Below, one piece after another: positions 8,609-17,681 of a stretch of 64,000 nucleotides of DNA. The stretch covers positions 276,644 through 340,643 of the forward strand of contig NZ_JANJZK010000001.1 of NCBI RefSeq assembly GCF_024623185.1. Direction: 5' to 3'. The position numbers were made by a program, and so were the translations under genes. This DNA comes from Anaerofustis stercorihominis (GTDB lineage: Bacteria > Bacillota > Clostridia > Eubacteriales > Anaerofustaceae). How positions within the stretch are numbered: the stretch's first letter is position 1; each line of letters opens with the position of its first letter. The notes below the pieces were generated by a model. The model saw nothing but the letters and a program-made list of their open reading frames with translations. It made no database searches and was not told the origin of the DNA.

Positions 8609-9865
8609 ATGAAAGTATGGATTTTAAATCATTATGCAACTAATATGTATTTTGATGAACTGGGAAGACATCAGAGTTTTGCGAAATATTTACTTAGAAA
8701 AGGGCATGAAGTAAAGATTTTTTGTGCTAGTACCGTTCATAACAGTGATGAAATTGTGGATTTAAATAATGATTTATATATAGAAAAAAAAGGAAAAGAT
8801 GATGTTCCTTATATTTTTGTACAAACGTCTCCTTATATGGGAAATGGAGTATCAAGGATAAAGAATATGCTTTCATATTATAAAAATGTTAAAAAAGCGG
8901 TAAATGAATATATGAAAGTTGAAGGTAAGCCTGATATAATATATGCTTCTTCCGTCCATCCTTTGGCTCTCGTTGCGGGGATTAAAATCAAAAAGAAATT
9001 TAATATACCTTGTATAAGTGAAGTTAGGGATTTGTGGCCCGAAAGTCTTATAGAGTATGGTATAATAAAAAGAAAGAGTTTGATTGCAAAAATCTTATAT
9101 AAGGGAGAGAAGTGGATTTATAAAAAGTCTGACGCAGTTCTTTTTACTATTCCCGGGGGAGAAAAATATATAAAAGACAGAAATTGGACAAGTGTCCTTC
9201 CTCAAAAAAAAGTTTTTTATATCAATAACGGGGTAGACCTTGAGGAATTTGAAGAGAATAAGAATAAATATACTTTTGAAGATGAAGATCTAAATAATGA
9301 TAAGTTATTTAAAATAGTATATGCCGGTTCCATAAGAGATGTAAATAATGTAGATGAAATCCTTGATATGGCAAAAATTTATAAATATAAACATTTAGAT
9401 GATGTCAAGTTTATTATTTACGGAGACGGTCCCAGAAAAGAACCTTTGGAAGAAGAAGCAAAAAGGTTGTCTTTGGATAATGTAGTATTTAAAGGAAGAG
9501 TAGAAAAGAAGTATATTCCTTTTATATTATCAAAGAGCGATTTAAATTTGATTAGTGGGATATCCGGAAATATAGGAGCATACGGAGTTAGCTGGAATAA
9601 ACTTTTTGAATATATGGCAAGCGGTAAACCGATATGTGCTAATTATAATCTTGGAGAATTTAATTTAATAGAAGATAATAATGTCGGTATTTGTAAGAAG
9701 TACGATGATCTTAATGAATACTGTGATGATATAGAAAATAAAATAATATCGGATAAAGATAAGTATTCTAAATTATGTGACAATGCACTTAATGCAAGTA
9801 TAGAATTTAGCTTTGACGAACTTACTGATAAGTTGATTGATATAATAGATTATTTAATTAAGTAA
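8609..9865 (+). CDS. Family 4 glycosyltransferase (WbuB/WcaI-like)
   Basis: 418 residues, GT-B fold. The N-terminus MKVWILNHYATNMYF and the SEVRDLWPESL stretch near 155 are typical of WbuB-type GT4 enzymes acting on N-acetylated sugars. The C-terminal half has IVYAGSIRDVNN and the donor-binding FEYMASGKPI. It probably adds the second or a later sugar to the lipid-linked primer on the cytosolic side. RBS GGGG about eight bases before ATG. Donor and acceptor cannot be read from sequence. Confidence 0.85.
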   Translation: MKVWILNHYATNMYFDELGRHQSFAKYLLRKGHEVKIFCASTVHNSDEIVDLNNDLYIEKKGKDDVPYIFVQTSPYMGNGVSRIKNMLSYYKNVKKAVNEYMKVEGKPDIIYASSVHPLALVAGIKIKKKFNIPCISEVRDLWPESLIEYGIIKRKSLIAKILYKGEKWIYKKSDAVLFTIPGGEKYIKDRNWTSVLPQKKVFYINNGVDLEEFEENKNKYTFEDEDLNNDKLFKIVYAGSIRDVNNVDEILDMAKIYKYKHLDDVKFIIYGDGPRKEPLEEEAKRLSLDNVVFKGRVEKKYIPFILSKSDLNLISGISGNIGAYGVSWNKLFEYMASGKPICANYNLGEFNLIEDNNVGICKKYDDLNEYCDDIENKIISDKDKYSKLCDNALNASIEFSFDELTDKLIDIIDYLIK

Positions 9866-9880
9866 GATAGGGTGAAAAAT

Positions 9881-11194
9881 ATGAAAAACGAACTTTTAAA
9901 AAAAATAAAAAATAAAGAAATAATTGTTGGAGTGGTCGGACTTGGTTATGTTGGTCTGCCCCTTGCCGTCGAAAAAGCGAAAGCCGGATATAAAACTATA
10001 GGTTTTGATGTTCAGCCACAGAAAGTCGATATGGTAAACAGCGGTGAAAATTATATCGGAGATGTGGTCGACAGTGATTTAAAGAAGCTTACCGAAAGTA
10101 AAATGTTATCGGCTACGACTGATTTTAGTTTTGTAAAAGATGTTGATTTTATTGCCATATGTGTTCCGACTCCTTTAGATAAACACCAGCAGCCGGATAT
10201 ATCTTATGTTAAAAGCTCTACCATAGAAATATCCAAGTATTTAACAAAAGGTACTATGGTAGTATTGGAATCAACTACTTATCCGGGAACAACCGAAGAG
10301 CTTATCAAACCTATTTTGGAAGAGGGCTCGGGACTTAAATGCGGTGAGGATTTTTATCTTGGATTTTCTCCGGAAAGAGTCGATCCGGGTAACCTTATTT
10401 ATAAAACCAAAAATACTCCTAAAGTAGTAGGTGCTATAGGAAAAGACGCAACAGAAGTGATCTCGGCTATGTACAGTTCGGTTTTGGAAAGTGATATCCA
10501 TACTGTTTCATCTCCTGCAGTTGCGGAAATGGAAAAGATACTGGAAAATACTTATAGAAATATAAATATAGGTCTTGTAAATGAGCTTGCAATGCTTTGT
10601 CACGAAATGGGAATAAGTCTTTGGGAAGTTGTTGATGCTGCAAAGACCAAACCTTATGGTTTCCAAGCTTTTTATCCCGGTCCCGGACTTGGAGGACACT
10701 GTATTCCTCTAGATCCATATTATCTTTCATGGAAAGCAAGGGAATATGGTTTTCATACTTCCATGATCGAGAGTTCTATGATGATTAATGATAAAATGCC
10801 GGAGTATTGTGTTGAAAGAGCAATGAAGATACTTAACAGGCACGGTAAGGCTTTAAGTACATCAAAAGTACTTGTTTTGGGAGTTGCCTATAAGCAGGAT
10901 ATAGACGATTACAGAGAATCTCCGGCACTCAGTGTTATAGATATATTGGGTGAAAATGGAGCGGATGTAGATTTTTACGATCCTTTTATCAGTGAATATA
11001 AACATGAAGGAAAGAGTAAAAAAGGTATAAATAAAATAGACGATAAAATAATATCTTCTTATGATTTGGTTATGATAACTACAGCTCACAGTAATGTGGA
11101 TTATGAAATGGTAAGTAACAATGCCAAAGCAATATTTGATACAAAGAATGTAATGAAAGATATTAAAAATAGAGATAATTTAGAAGTTTTATAA
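9881..11194 (+). CDS. wbpA: UDP-N-acetylglucosamine 6-dehydrogenase (WbpA-like)
   Basis: 437 residues from the ATG at 9881; an in-frame GTG at 9872 overlaps the GGGTG ribosome binding site and is rejected. Three-part UDP-glucose/ManNAc dehydrogenase architecture: NAD loop GVVGLGYVGLPLA, the catalytic-loop region LGGHCIPLDPYYL with the active Cys, and the C-terminal LGVAYKQDIDDYRESPAL. It oxidises UDP-GlcNAc twice with NAD to UDP-GlcNAcA. Its neighbours WbpB, WbpD and WbpE make that substrate assignment likely; a UDP-ManNAc dehydrogenase is the alternative. Confidence 0.88.
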   Translation: MKNELLKKIKNKEIIVGVVGLGYVGLPLAVEKAKAGYKTIGFDVQPQKVDMVNSGENYIGDVVDSDLKKLTESKMLSATTDFSFVKDVDFIAICVPTPLDKHQQPDISYVKSSTIEISKYLTKGTMVVLESTTYPGTTEELIKPILEEGSGLKCGEDFYLGFSPERVDPGNLIYKTKNTPKVVGAIGKDATEVISAMYSSVLESDIHTVSSPAVAEMEKILENTYRNINIGLVNELAMLCHEMGISLWEVVDAAKTKPYGFQAFYPGPGLGGHCIPLDPYYLSWKAREYGFHTSMIESSMMINDKMPEYCVERAMKILNRHGKALSTSKVLVLGVAYKQDIDDYRESPALSVIDILGENGADVDFYDPFISEYKHEGKSKKGINKIDDKIISSYDLVMITTAHSNVDYEMVSNNAKAIFDTKNVMKDIKNRDNLEVL

Positions 11195-11213
11195 TATATT
11201 TAGGAGAAAAGAT

Positions 11214-12287
11214 ATGAAATATGCGTTAATAGGCTGCGGTAGGATTTCTACCAATCATATCAAAGCTGCTGTTAATAATGAATTGGAAATAGCGGCTGTA
11301 TGTGATATTTTAGATGAAAGAATGGAAGAAGTCCTTTCAAAGCATGGTTTACAAGAGGACGAAAATATAAAGAGATATAACGATTATAAAGTAATGGTTG
11401 AAGAAATCAAACCTGAGCTTGTGAGTATTGCTACTGAAAGCGGTTCACATGCCGAGATAGCGTTGTATTTAATAGATAAAGGAATAAATGTAATAATTGA
11501 AAAGCCTATGGCGATGAGTATCAAAGACGCTGATGAGATAATCAGGCGTTCAAATGAAAAGAATGTAAAAGTATCAGCATGCCATCAAAACAGGTTTAAT
11601 ATCGCCGTTCAGGAGATGAGAAATGCTCTTGAACGCGGAAGGTTCGGAAAATTATCTCACGGTTCTATTCATGTGAGATGGAACAGAAACAAAACTTATT
11701 ATGAACAAGCACCTTGGAGAGGGACTTGGGCTGAAGACGGCGGCGCATTAATGAACCAGTGTATTCACGGTATAGATTTACTCAGATGGATGATGGGGGA
11801 TGAAATCGAAGACGTTTACGGTGTAACAAAACAGCAGTTTCATGACTATCTAGAAGCCGAAGACATAGGTATGGCAGTGGTGAAATTTAAAAATGGTGCC
11901 GTTGGGACTATAGAAGGGACTACAAACGTATATCCTAAAAATCTTGAAGAAACTCTTTATTTGTTTGGGGAAAACGGTACGGTAAAACTCGGAGGAAAAT
12001 CTACAAACAATATAGATGTTTGGGATTTTAAAGATGAAACCGAAGAAGACAATAAAAATAAAGGTTTGGAAGAAGCTACAAGCAATGTATACGGAAACGG
12101 ACATACTTCTTTATTCAAAGATGTAATGAATGCAATTTATGAAGACAGAAAACCGTATGTAGACGCCGTGGCGGGAAGAAATGCATTGGAACTTGTATTA
12201 AGCGTTTATAAATCACAAAAAGAAGGAAAAGCAGTTAAACTTCCTTTGAAAGATTTTTCAAGTATAGATATGAAAGGCGAATTTTAA
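11214..12287 (+). CDS. wbpB: Gfo/Idh/MocA oxidoreductase (WbpB-like)
   Basis: 357 residues. Nucleotide loop ALIGCGRISTNH at the N-terminus, the family EKPMAMS motif (Lys catalytic) near 100, and QNRFN, GALMNQCIHGIDLLRW matching the WbpB branch. It oxidises C3 of UDP-GlcNAcA to the 3-keto form, normally coupled to WbpE. RBS AGGAGAAAAG before ATG. Ends directly against wbpD (TAA then ATG), so translation is likely coupled. Confidence 0.88.
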   Translation: MKYALIGCGRISTNHIKAAVNNELEIAAVCDILDERMEEVLSKHGLQEDENIKRYNDYKVMVEEIKPELVSIATESGSHAEIALYLIDKGINVIIEKPMAMSIKDADEIIRRSNEKNVKVSACHQNRFNIAVQEMRNALERGRFGKLSHGSIHVRWNRNKTYYEQAPWRGTWAEDGGALMNQCIHGIDLLRWMMGDEIEDVYGVTKQQFHDYLEAEDIGMAVVKFKNGAVGTIEGTTNVYPKNLEETLYLFGENGTVKLGGKSTNNIDVWDFKDETEEDNKNKGLEEATSNVYGNGHTSLFKDVMNAIYEDRKPYVDAVAGRNALELVLSVYKSQKEGKAVKLPLKDFSSIDMKGEF

Positions 12288-12848
12288 ATGAGCGATTATT
12301 TTGTTCATGAATCAAGCTATGTAGATGAAGATGTCATAATTGGTAAAAATACCAAGGTATGGCATTTTTGCCATATACAAAAAGGTGCGAGGATAGGCGA
12401 AAATTGTTCTTTCGGACAGAATGTCAATGTATCAAATAATGTGATTATAGGTAACGGATGTAAGGTTCAAAATAATGTATCCATTTATGAAGGAGTGGAA
12501 CTTAAAGATTATGTTTTCTGCGGTCCCTCAATGGTATTTACCAATGATTTGACCCCGAGAGCTAAATATCCGAAGGGTCCTTTGGGGTATAAAAAAACGA
12601 TTTTGGAAACAGGTGCTACGGTAGGCGCAAATGCAACAATAGTTTGCGGTCATAACCTAGGTAAATGGTGTATGATTGCTTCCGGGGCTGTAGTTACGAA
12701 AGATGTTCCCGATCATGCTTTATTTGCGGGCGTTCCCGCTAAGCAAATAGGCTGGGTGTGCGAGTGCGGAAATATACTCGATGAAAATTTAGAATGTTCT
12801 TGTAAAAGAAAATACAAAAAAGGAAGCAATGGACTTATAAAAAGGTAG
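12288..12848 (+). CDS. wbpD: UDP-2-acetamido-3-amino sugar N-acetyltransferase (WbpD-like)
   Basis: 186 residues, a single left-handed beta-helix of hexapeptide repeats (VDEDVIIGKNTKVWHFCHI, GENCSFGQNVN) typical of WbpD. It acetylates UDP-GlcNAc(3NH2)A with acetyl-CoA to UDP-GlcNAc(3NAc)A. The C-terminus has a small Cys cluster (CECGNILDENLECSC), four Cys that could form a metal knuckle. ATG abuts the wbpB stop. Confidence 0.88.
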   Translation: MSDYFVHESSYVDEDVIIGKNTKVWHFCHIQKGARIGENCSFGQNVNVSNNVIIGNGCKVQNNVSIYEGVELKDYVFCGPSMVFTNDLTPRAKYPKGPLGYKKTILETGATVGANATIVCGHNLGKWCMIASGAVVTKDVPDHALFAGVPAKQIGWVCECGNILDENLECSCKRKYKKGSNGLIKR

Positions 12849-12856
12849 GAATAATA

Positions 12857-13975
12857 ATGATTAAAGTTTGCCATATGACAAGTGCACATAAACCGACCGA
12901 TGTAAGGATATTCGAAAAAGAATGTGTTTCGTTGGCTAAAAAAAATGAATATGAAGTATATTTGGTCGCAAAAGGTGACAGTTACGAAAGTAAGAATGTT
13001 CATATCGTGGGAATAGGAACGAGTAACAGAGGCAGGATATCTAGGATGTTATTCACTGCTAAAGATATCTACAAAAAGGCTCTTGAGGTAAATGCGGATA
13101 TTTATCATTTTCATGACCCTGAACTTCTTCCTTATGGTCTTAAGCTTAAGAAAAAAGGAAAGAAAGTGATTTTTGACAGTCATGAGAATTACAGTGAGCA
13201 GATAAAAGAAAAATATTATATCCCTAAAATGTTAAGAGGATTTATTTCAAAAGTATTTAAAAGCTATGAAAGTAAAGTTAGCAAAAAAATAGACGGAGTG
13301 ATTTTTCCATGTCCCATGTTTGGTAAACATCCTTTTGAGGGAAGAAGTAAAAGATGTGTATATATAAATAATACTCCTATATTGGAAGAGCTTTATGATA
13401 AATATGAAGAAGTTAAAAAGGATTATTCCAAACCTGTTGTTTGTTATGCCGGAGGGCTTAATTATAACAGAGGTATAACTCATTTGATAAAAGCAAGCTA
13501 TAATGCAGGAGCAAAGCTTATTCTCGGGGGAAATTTTGTGCCTGCTTCTTACGGAGAAGAACTTAAAGAGACTAAAGAATATAAATGTGTAGATTTCAGA
13601 GGATATCTAAACAGAGATGATATCTTAAATATGTATAAGGAGTCAACCATAGGTGCAAACGTACTTTTAAATGTAGGTCAGTATGCGGTACTTTCAAATT
13701 TATCGACAAAAATATATGAATTTATGTCCATGGGACTTCCCATTATAAGTAACGATTATCCTTATGCCAGAGAAGTCATTGAAAAATATAATTTCGGTAT
13801 CGTTGTAAATTCCGATAACGTTGATGAAATTGCAAATGCAATAAAATACTTAAGTGACAATCCAAAGGCAGCCAAGGAAATGGGCGAAAATGGAAGAAGA
13901 ACGATAAAAGAGCATTTTAACTGGAGTATAGACGAAAAAGTATTATATGATTTATATGAAGATATATTGAAGTGA
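12857..13975 (+). CDS. Family 4 glycosyltransferase
   Basis: 372 residues, GT-B fold. The N-terminus VCHMTSAHKPTDVRIFEKE is a hallmark of a GT4 subgroup found in polysaccharide clusters; IYHFHDPELL and DSHENYSEQ lie in the acceptor domain, and YEFMSMGLPII in the donor-binding domain. It is placed between wbpD and wbpE, so the diacetamido uronic acid made by these enzymes is a plausible donor. RBS AGGA before ATG. Specificity is inference. Confidence 0.83.
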   Translation: MIKVCHMTSAHKPTDVRIFEKECVSLAKKNEYEVYLVAKGDSYESKNVHIVGIGTSNRGRISRMLFTAKDIYKKALEVNADIYHFHDPELLPYGLKLKKKGKKVIFDSHENYSEQIKEKYYIPKMLRGFISKVFKSYESKVSKKIDGVIFPCPMFGKHPFEGRSKRCVYINNTPILEELYDKYEEVKKDYSKPVVCYAGGLNYNRGITHLIKASYNAGAKLILGGNFVPASYGEELKETKEYKCVDFRGYLNRDDILNMYKESTIGANVLLNVGQYAVLSNLSTKIYEFMSMGLPIISNDYPYAREVIEKYNFGIVVNSDNVDEIANAIKYLSDNPKAAKEMGENGRRTIKEHFNWSIDEKVLYDLYEDILK

Positions 13976-13983
13976 GGATAGTT

Positions 13984-15120
13984 ATGGAGTTCAGAGATTT
14001 AAAAACACAATATAAAGTACTTAAAGATGATATTGACAAAGCGGTAGTTGAAGTTATGACTAATTGTAACTTTATAAGCGGTAAGCAGGTAGAGAAATTG
14101 GAAAAAGAACTTGCAGAATATGTGGGAGTAAAGCACTGCGTAACTTGTGCTAACGGTACGGACGCTTTATCTCTTGCTTTAATGGCTTGGAATATAAAAG
14201 AGGGGGATGCTGTTTTTGTTCCCGATTTTACATTCTTTGCTTCGGGAGAAGTTGTATCTCATATAGGTGCTACACCGATATTTGTTGATGTGGATAAGGA
14301 CACTTTTAATATTTCTGCAAATAGTCTTGAAAATGCTATTTTGAAAGTAAAAAAAGACGGCAAATTAAATCCAAAAGTTATAGTAGCAGTGGATTTATTC
14401 GGACTTCCCGCTGATTATACAGAATTAAAAAAGATAGCTGACAAATATGGACTTTTTATACTTGAGGACGCTGCACAGGGATTTGGAGGAGAAATAGAAG
14501 GTAAAAAGGCTTGCAGTTTCGGTGATATAAGTACGACTTCATTTTTTCCCGCAAAGCCTCTCGGTTGTTACGGCGACGGCGGTGCTGTTTTTACTGATGA
14601 CGATAACATATGTGAGCTTCTGAAGTCTTACAGAGTACACGGAAAAGGGTCTATGAAATATGATAATGTAAGAATTGGTGTCAATTCAAGACTAGATACG
14701 ATTCAGTCTGCAATATTATCTATTAAATTGAAAGCCTTTAGAGAATATGAGCTAAAAGATATAAATAAGGTAGCTGATAAGTATAGTGAAAAACTTGAGG
14801 GAGTAGTGAAAACTCCATATATACCTAAAGGGTTTTACTCCAGTTTTGCTCAGTATACTATCACTTTGGATAATAAAAAAGTCAGAGACGATTTACAAAA
14901 ATATTTAGCTGATAATGACATACCTACAATGATCTATTATCCAAAACCGATGCATGAACAAAAAGCATTTGATTATCTTGAATATAAGGGAGAAGGTTTT
15001 AAAAATACGATTTCTCTTTGTGATAATGTGCTTTCCTTACCTATGCATCCTTATTTGAAGGATGAAGAGATTTCAAAAGTAGCTGATACAATAAAAGAGT
15101 TTTTTAACGGAAATAAATAA
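13984..15120 (+). CDS. wbpE: PLP-dependent UDP-3-keto sugar aminotransferase (WbpE-like)
   Basis: 378 residues from the ATG at 13984, which follows AGGA; an in-frame GTG at 13972 overlaps the previous stop and is rejected. DegT family: CANGTDALSLAL phosphate-binding loop, ILEDAAQGFGG, and PLP lysine in FFPAKPLGCYGDGG, the form seen in WbpE/WlbC. It transfers an amino group from glutamate to C3 of the keto product of WbpB. Completes WbpA-B-E-D; no WbpI-type 2-epimerase is visible, so the final sugar may stay in the gluco form. Confidence 0.9.
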   Translation: MEFRDLKTQYKVLKDDIDKAVVEVMTNCNFISGKQVEKLEKELAEYVGVKHCVTCANGTDALSLALMAWNIKEGDAVFVPDFTFFASGEVVSHIGATPIFVDVDKDTFNISANSLENAILKVKKDGKLNPKVIVAVDLFGLPADYTELKKIADKYGLFILEDAAQGFGGEIEGKKACSFGDISTTSFFPAKPLGCYGDGGAVFTDDDNICELLKSYRVHGKGSMKYDNVRIGVNSRLDTIQSAILSIKLKAFREYELKDINKVADKYSEKLEGVVKTPYIPKGFYSSFAQYTITLDNKKVRDDLQKYLADNDIPTMIYYPKPMHEQKAFDYLEYKGEGFKNTISLCDNVLSLPMHPYLKDEEISKVADTIKEFFNGNK

Positions 15121-16260
15121 ATGAAGATATTGATAATTGGGAATGCAAATTCCTTTTGGATTAAAGAATACGTTGAGTATATACTCCCGGGTAGTGATAA
15201 TGAGGTATTTATTGCCAGCAAAAGTGTTGTAAATAAATATTTTAAGGATTTTTATAATAAAAATAATATTAATATATTAGAAACAAATCATGGTACATTT
15301 TTATTTGATCGTATACCAAAGTTAAAGACATTAGTAAATATGTATAGGAAAGTAAAAAAAGAAGCAGGTAACGGGATGTTTGATGTTATTCATATTCATT
15401 CGGTCCCAAGTAATTTTATGGTTACTTTTTTAAACAAGTTTATAGTCAGATTTGGTAAGAGAATTGTTTGTACTTACTGGGGATCCGATTTACTTTCTAA
15501 AACAAAGGAACAGCTTATGAAAGCCATACCTTGCCTGGATAAAGCAAAGTGTATATCTTATTCTTCGGACGGTATGGATAGATATTTTCATGATGTGTTC
15601 GGAGATATTTATAATGATAAGATAGTAAGGGCTAAATTTGGTATATCGATATATGATGTTATAGATAAAGTAAAAAGTCATAAGAGTAAAGATGAATGCA
15701 AAGAGTTCTTTGGCATAGAAAAAGATAAAATCGGTGTTATGATAGGCTATAACGGAAGTATAAGACAAAACCATTTAAAAGTCATAAATGAATTATCCAC
15801 GTTAGATAATGAAACTTTGAATAAATTAAATATTGTTATTCAGCTAAGTTACGGTCTTACATCCGATGAATATCGACAAAATATTATTGATGAAATCAGT
15901 AAAATAAATGTTAAACATGTAATAATCGATGATTTTTTGAATAAAGAAAAATCTGCTATGCTAAGGAATGCTACCGATATTTTTATTCATGCACAGGAAA
16001 GCGATGCTTTTTCTGCATCAATTCAGGAGTGCGTATACGGAGGAGCTGTACTTATAAATCCGGAGTGGATAGTATATAAAGAATTCGATGATATAGGTAT
16101 TGATTATATTAAATATCGTTCATTTAATGAATTACCTTTAATTATAAAAGATATATCTGATGGAAATGTTAATATTTACAATGCTGATAAAGTAAAAGAG
16201 TTATATGAGAAATATTCATGGAATGCGGTAAAAAAAGACTGGCTGAAATTATATAAATAG
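15121..16260 (+). CDS. Putative glycosyltransferase, GT-B fold
   Basis: 379 residues, ATG abutting the previous stop. The N-terminal ILIIGNANSFWIKEY, DVIHIHSVPSNF and CTYWGSDLL resemble GT4-like enzymes in exopolysaccharide clusters; the C-terminal half has IFIHAQESDAFSASIQE, replacing the common EPFG motif, which is close to WecF/TagB-neighbour-type transferases. It presumably adds a sugar to the lipid-linked repeat unit in the cytosol. Family membership is clear in outline but the exact subgroup is not. Confidence 0.75.
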   Translation: MKILIIGNANSFWIKEYVEYILPGSDNEVFIASKSVVNKYFKDFYNKNNINILETNHGTFLFDRIPKLKTLVNMYRKVKKEAGNGMFDVIHIHSVPSNFMVTFLNKFIVRFGKRIVCTYWGSDLLSKTKEQLMKAIPCLDKAKCISYSSDGMDRYFHDVFGDIYNDKIVRAKFGISIYDVIDKVKSHKSKDECKEFFGIEKDKIGVMIGYNGSIRQNHLKVINELSTLDNETLNKLNIVIQLSYGLTSDEYRQNIIDEISKINVKHVIIDDFLNKEKSAMLRNATDIFIHAQESDAFSASIQECVYGGAVLINPEWIVYKEFDDIGIDYIKYRSFNELPLIIKDISDGNVNIYNADKVKELYEKYSWNAVKKDWLKLYK

Positions 16261-16277
16261 TAAATGGGGACGATTTT

Positions 16278-17657
16278 ATGAGGGCAAAAATATTTGATAA
16301 GATATATATGGATTTTATAAATTACATATATAAAAAGACTCGTCATATGTCTGAAGATATTAAGGCTAAAATAGTTGTTTTTAGCTTTTTTATGCTATTT
16401 ATAAATATGTTTTTGTCTACTGCCGGTGTTTATAAGGGAAGTACGTCCATTGCCGCTTTTATAGGTGTAATAATAACATTTTTTATTATTTTATTTGGAA
16501 TAGATAAAAAAATTGAAAATATAGAAATAAATAAAAACTTACTAATTTTATTATATATTGTATCAGGATTTTTCCTTATTTCCGGAATATTACATAGAGT
16601 TATGGCATATATATTATGTTCATTGATTTTTGCTGTTTTGTTGCCTATTCTTTATATTATTTTTAATGATGAAATCGGATATAGTAAATTTTTAATAAGT
16701 TTTAATAATGGTATAAAATATAGTTTTATATTATTGATTATTGTTTCAATATTTATTTCTCCATTGACTTCCGGGCAGTATGCTTCATTCCTTGCAAATC
16801 CAAATGGTCTTGGCGCTTATTTAACAATAGTCTTTCCTTGTTTATTATATTTATTTGAGACAGAAAAAGATAAAGCGAATAAGGTTTTAGATGTAATATT
16901 GATTGGGTGTGTATTTGGATTATCTATATTCGTAAAATCGAGGACTACATATTTATCATTTATATTTATTGGTATTGTTTATATACTATATTTGTTTATA
17001 AATAAAATAAATTTAAAAGAAATTTTAATTAGATTATTTAAAATATTATTGTCTTCTGCTCTCGGGACAGTTATATTATTTTCAATGCTTACATATGTCA
17101 GTAATTTCATTATTAGTGCGGAGAAGAATATATTTGGAAATTCCTTTGTCGTAACGTTTAAGGCTGAAAGCAGCTACAGAGAATTTACAAGTCTCACAGA
17201 ACAAATAAGCTCTGCGGCAGACAGAAGCAAGAAAGGAATAGCCGATGATAATACTCTTTCTTCGGGAAGAGCTGAGATATGGAGCATGTATATAAGTAAA
17301 CTTAACTTTTGGGGACATAATGCAGATAAGTTAAAAGTTCCTTATCAGGAAGGATATCTTGAAGCGAATTCTCATAACACATATTTGCAAATAGCTTATT
17401 CTGCTGGTATAATAGCAGGACTGAGCTTTGTAATCATGAATGTTTTATTTTTAATATACTTATTAAAAATTATATTTTATGGATTTACGAATAGAAATTT
17501 AGATATTAAATACTTATTTATAGGTTCTATGCTTATAGGGTGCGAGATAACTATGGTTCTTTCATCGGTATATTATCCATATATAAGTTCGGTATCGATA
17601 GTATATTATTTTGTAATAGGATATTTATTTAATAAACAAGATAAGCTCAATATTTAA
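16278..17657 (+). CDS. Wzy/O-antigen ligase-like polytopic membrane protein (second)
   Basis: 459 residues with about ten to eleven transmembrane segments and a large loop at about 280-370. KSRTTYLSF near 215 and SHNTYLQIAYSAGI near 375 correspond to the Arg and His-Asn motifs of the Wzy_C family, also seen in the paralogue at 4870-6168, though overall they look divergent. RBS GGGGAC before ATG. Proximity to the flippase favours a polymerase role; that is inference. Confidence 0.8.
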   Translation: MRAKIFDKIYMDFINYIYKKTRHMSEDIKAKIVVFSFFMLFINMFLSTAGVYKGSTSIAAFIGVIITFFIILFGIDKKIENIEINKNLLILLYIVSGFFLISGILHRVMAYILCSLIFAVLLPILYIIFNDEIGYSKFLISFNNGIKYSFILLIIVSIFISPLTSGQYASFLANPNGLGAYLTIVFPCLLYLFETEKDKANKVLDVILIGCVFGLSIFVKSRTTYLSFIFIGIVYILYLFINKINLKEILIRLFKILLSSALGTVILFSMLTYVSNFIISAEKNIFGNSFVVTFKAESSYREFTSLTEQISSAADRSKKGIADDNTLSSGRAEIWSMYISKLNFWGHNADKLKVPYQEGYLEANSHNTYLQIAYSAGIIAGLSFVIMNVLFLIYLLKIIFYGFTNRNLDIKYLFIGSMLIGCEITMVLSSVYYPYISSVSIVYYFVIGYLFNKQDKLNI

Positions 17658-17681
17658 TTATTTTGAAAATTGGTGGATAGT

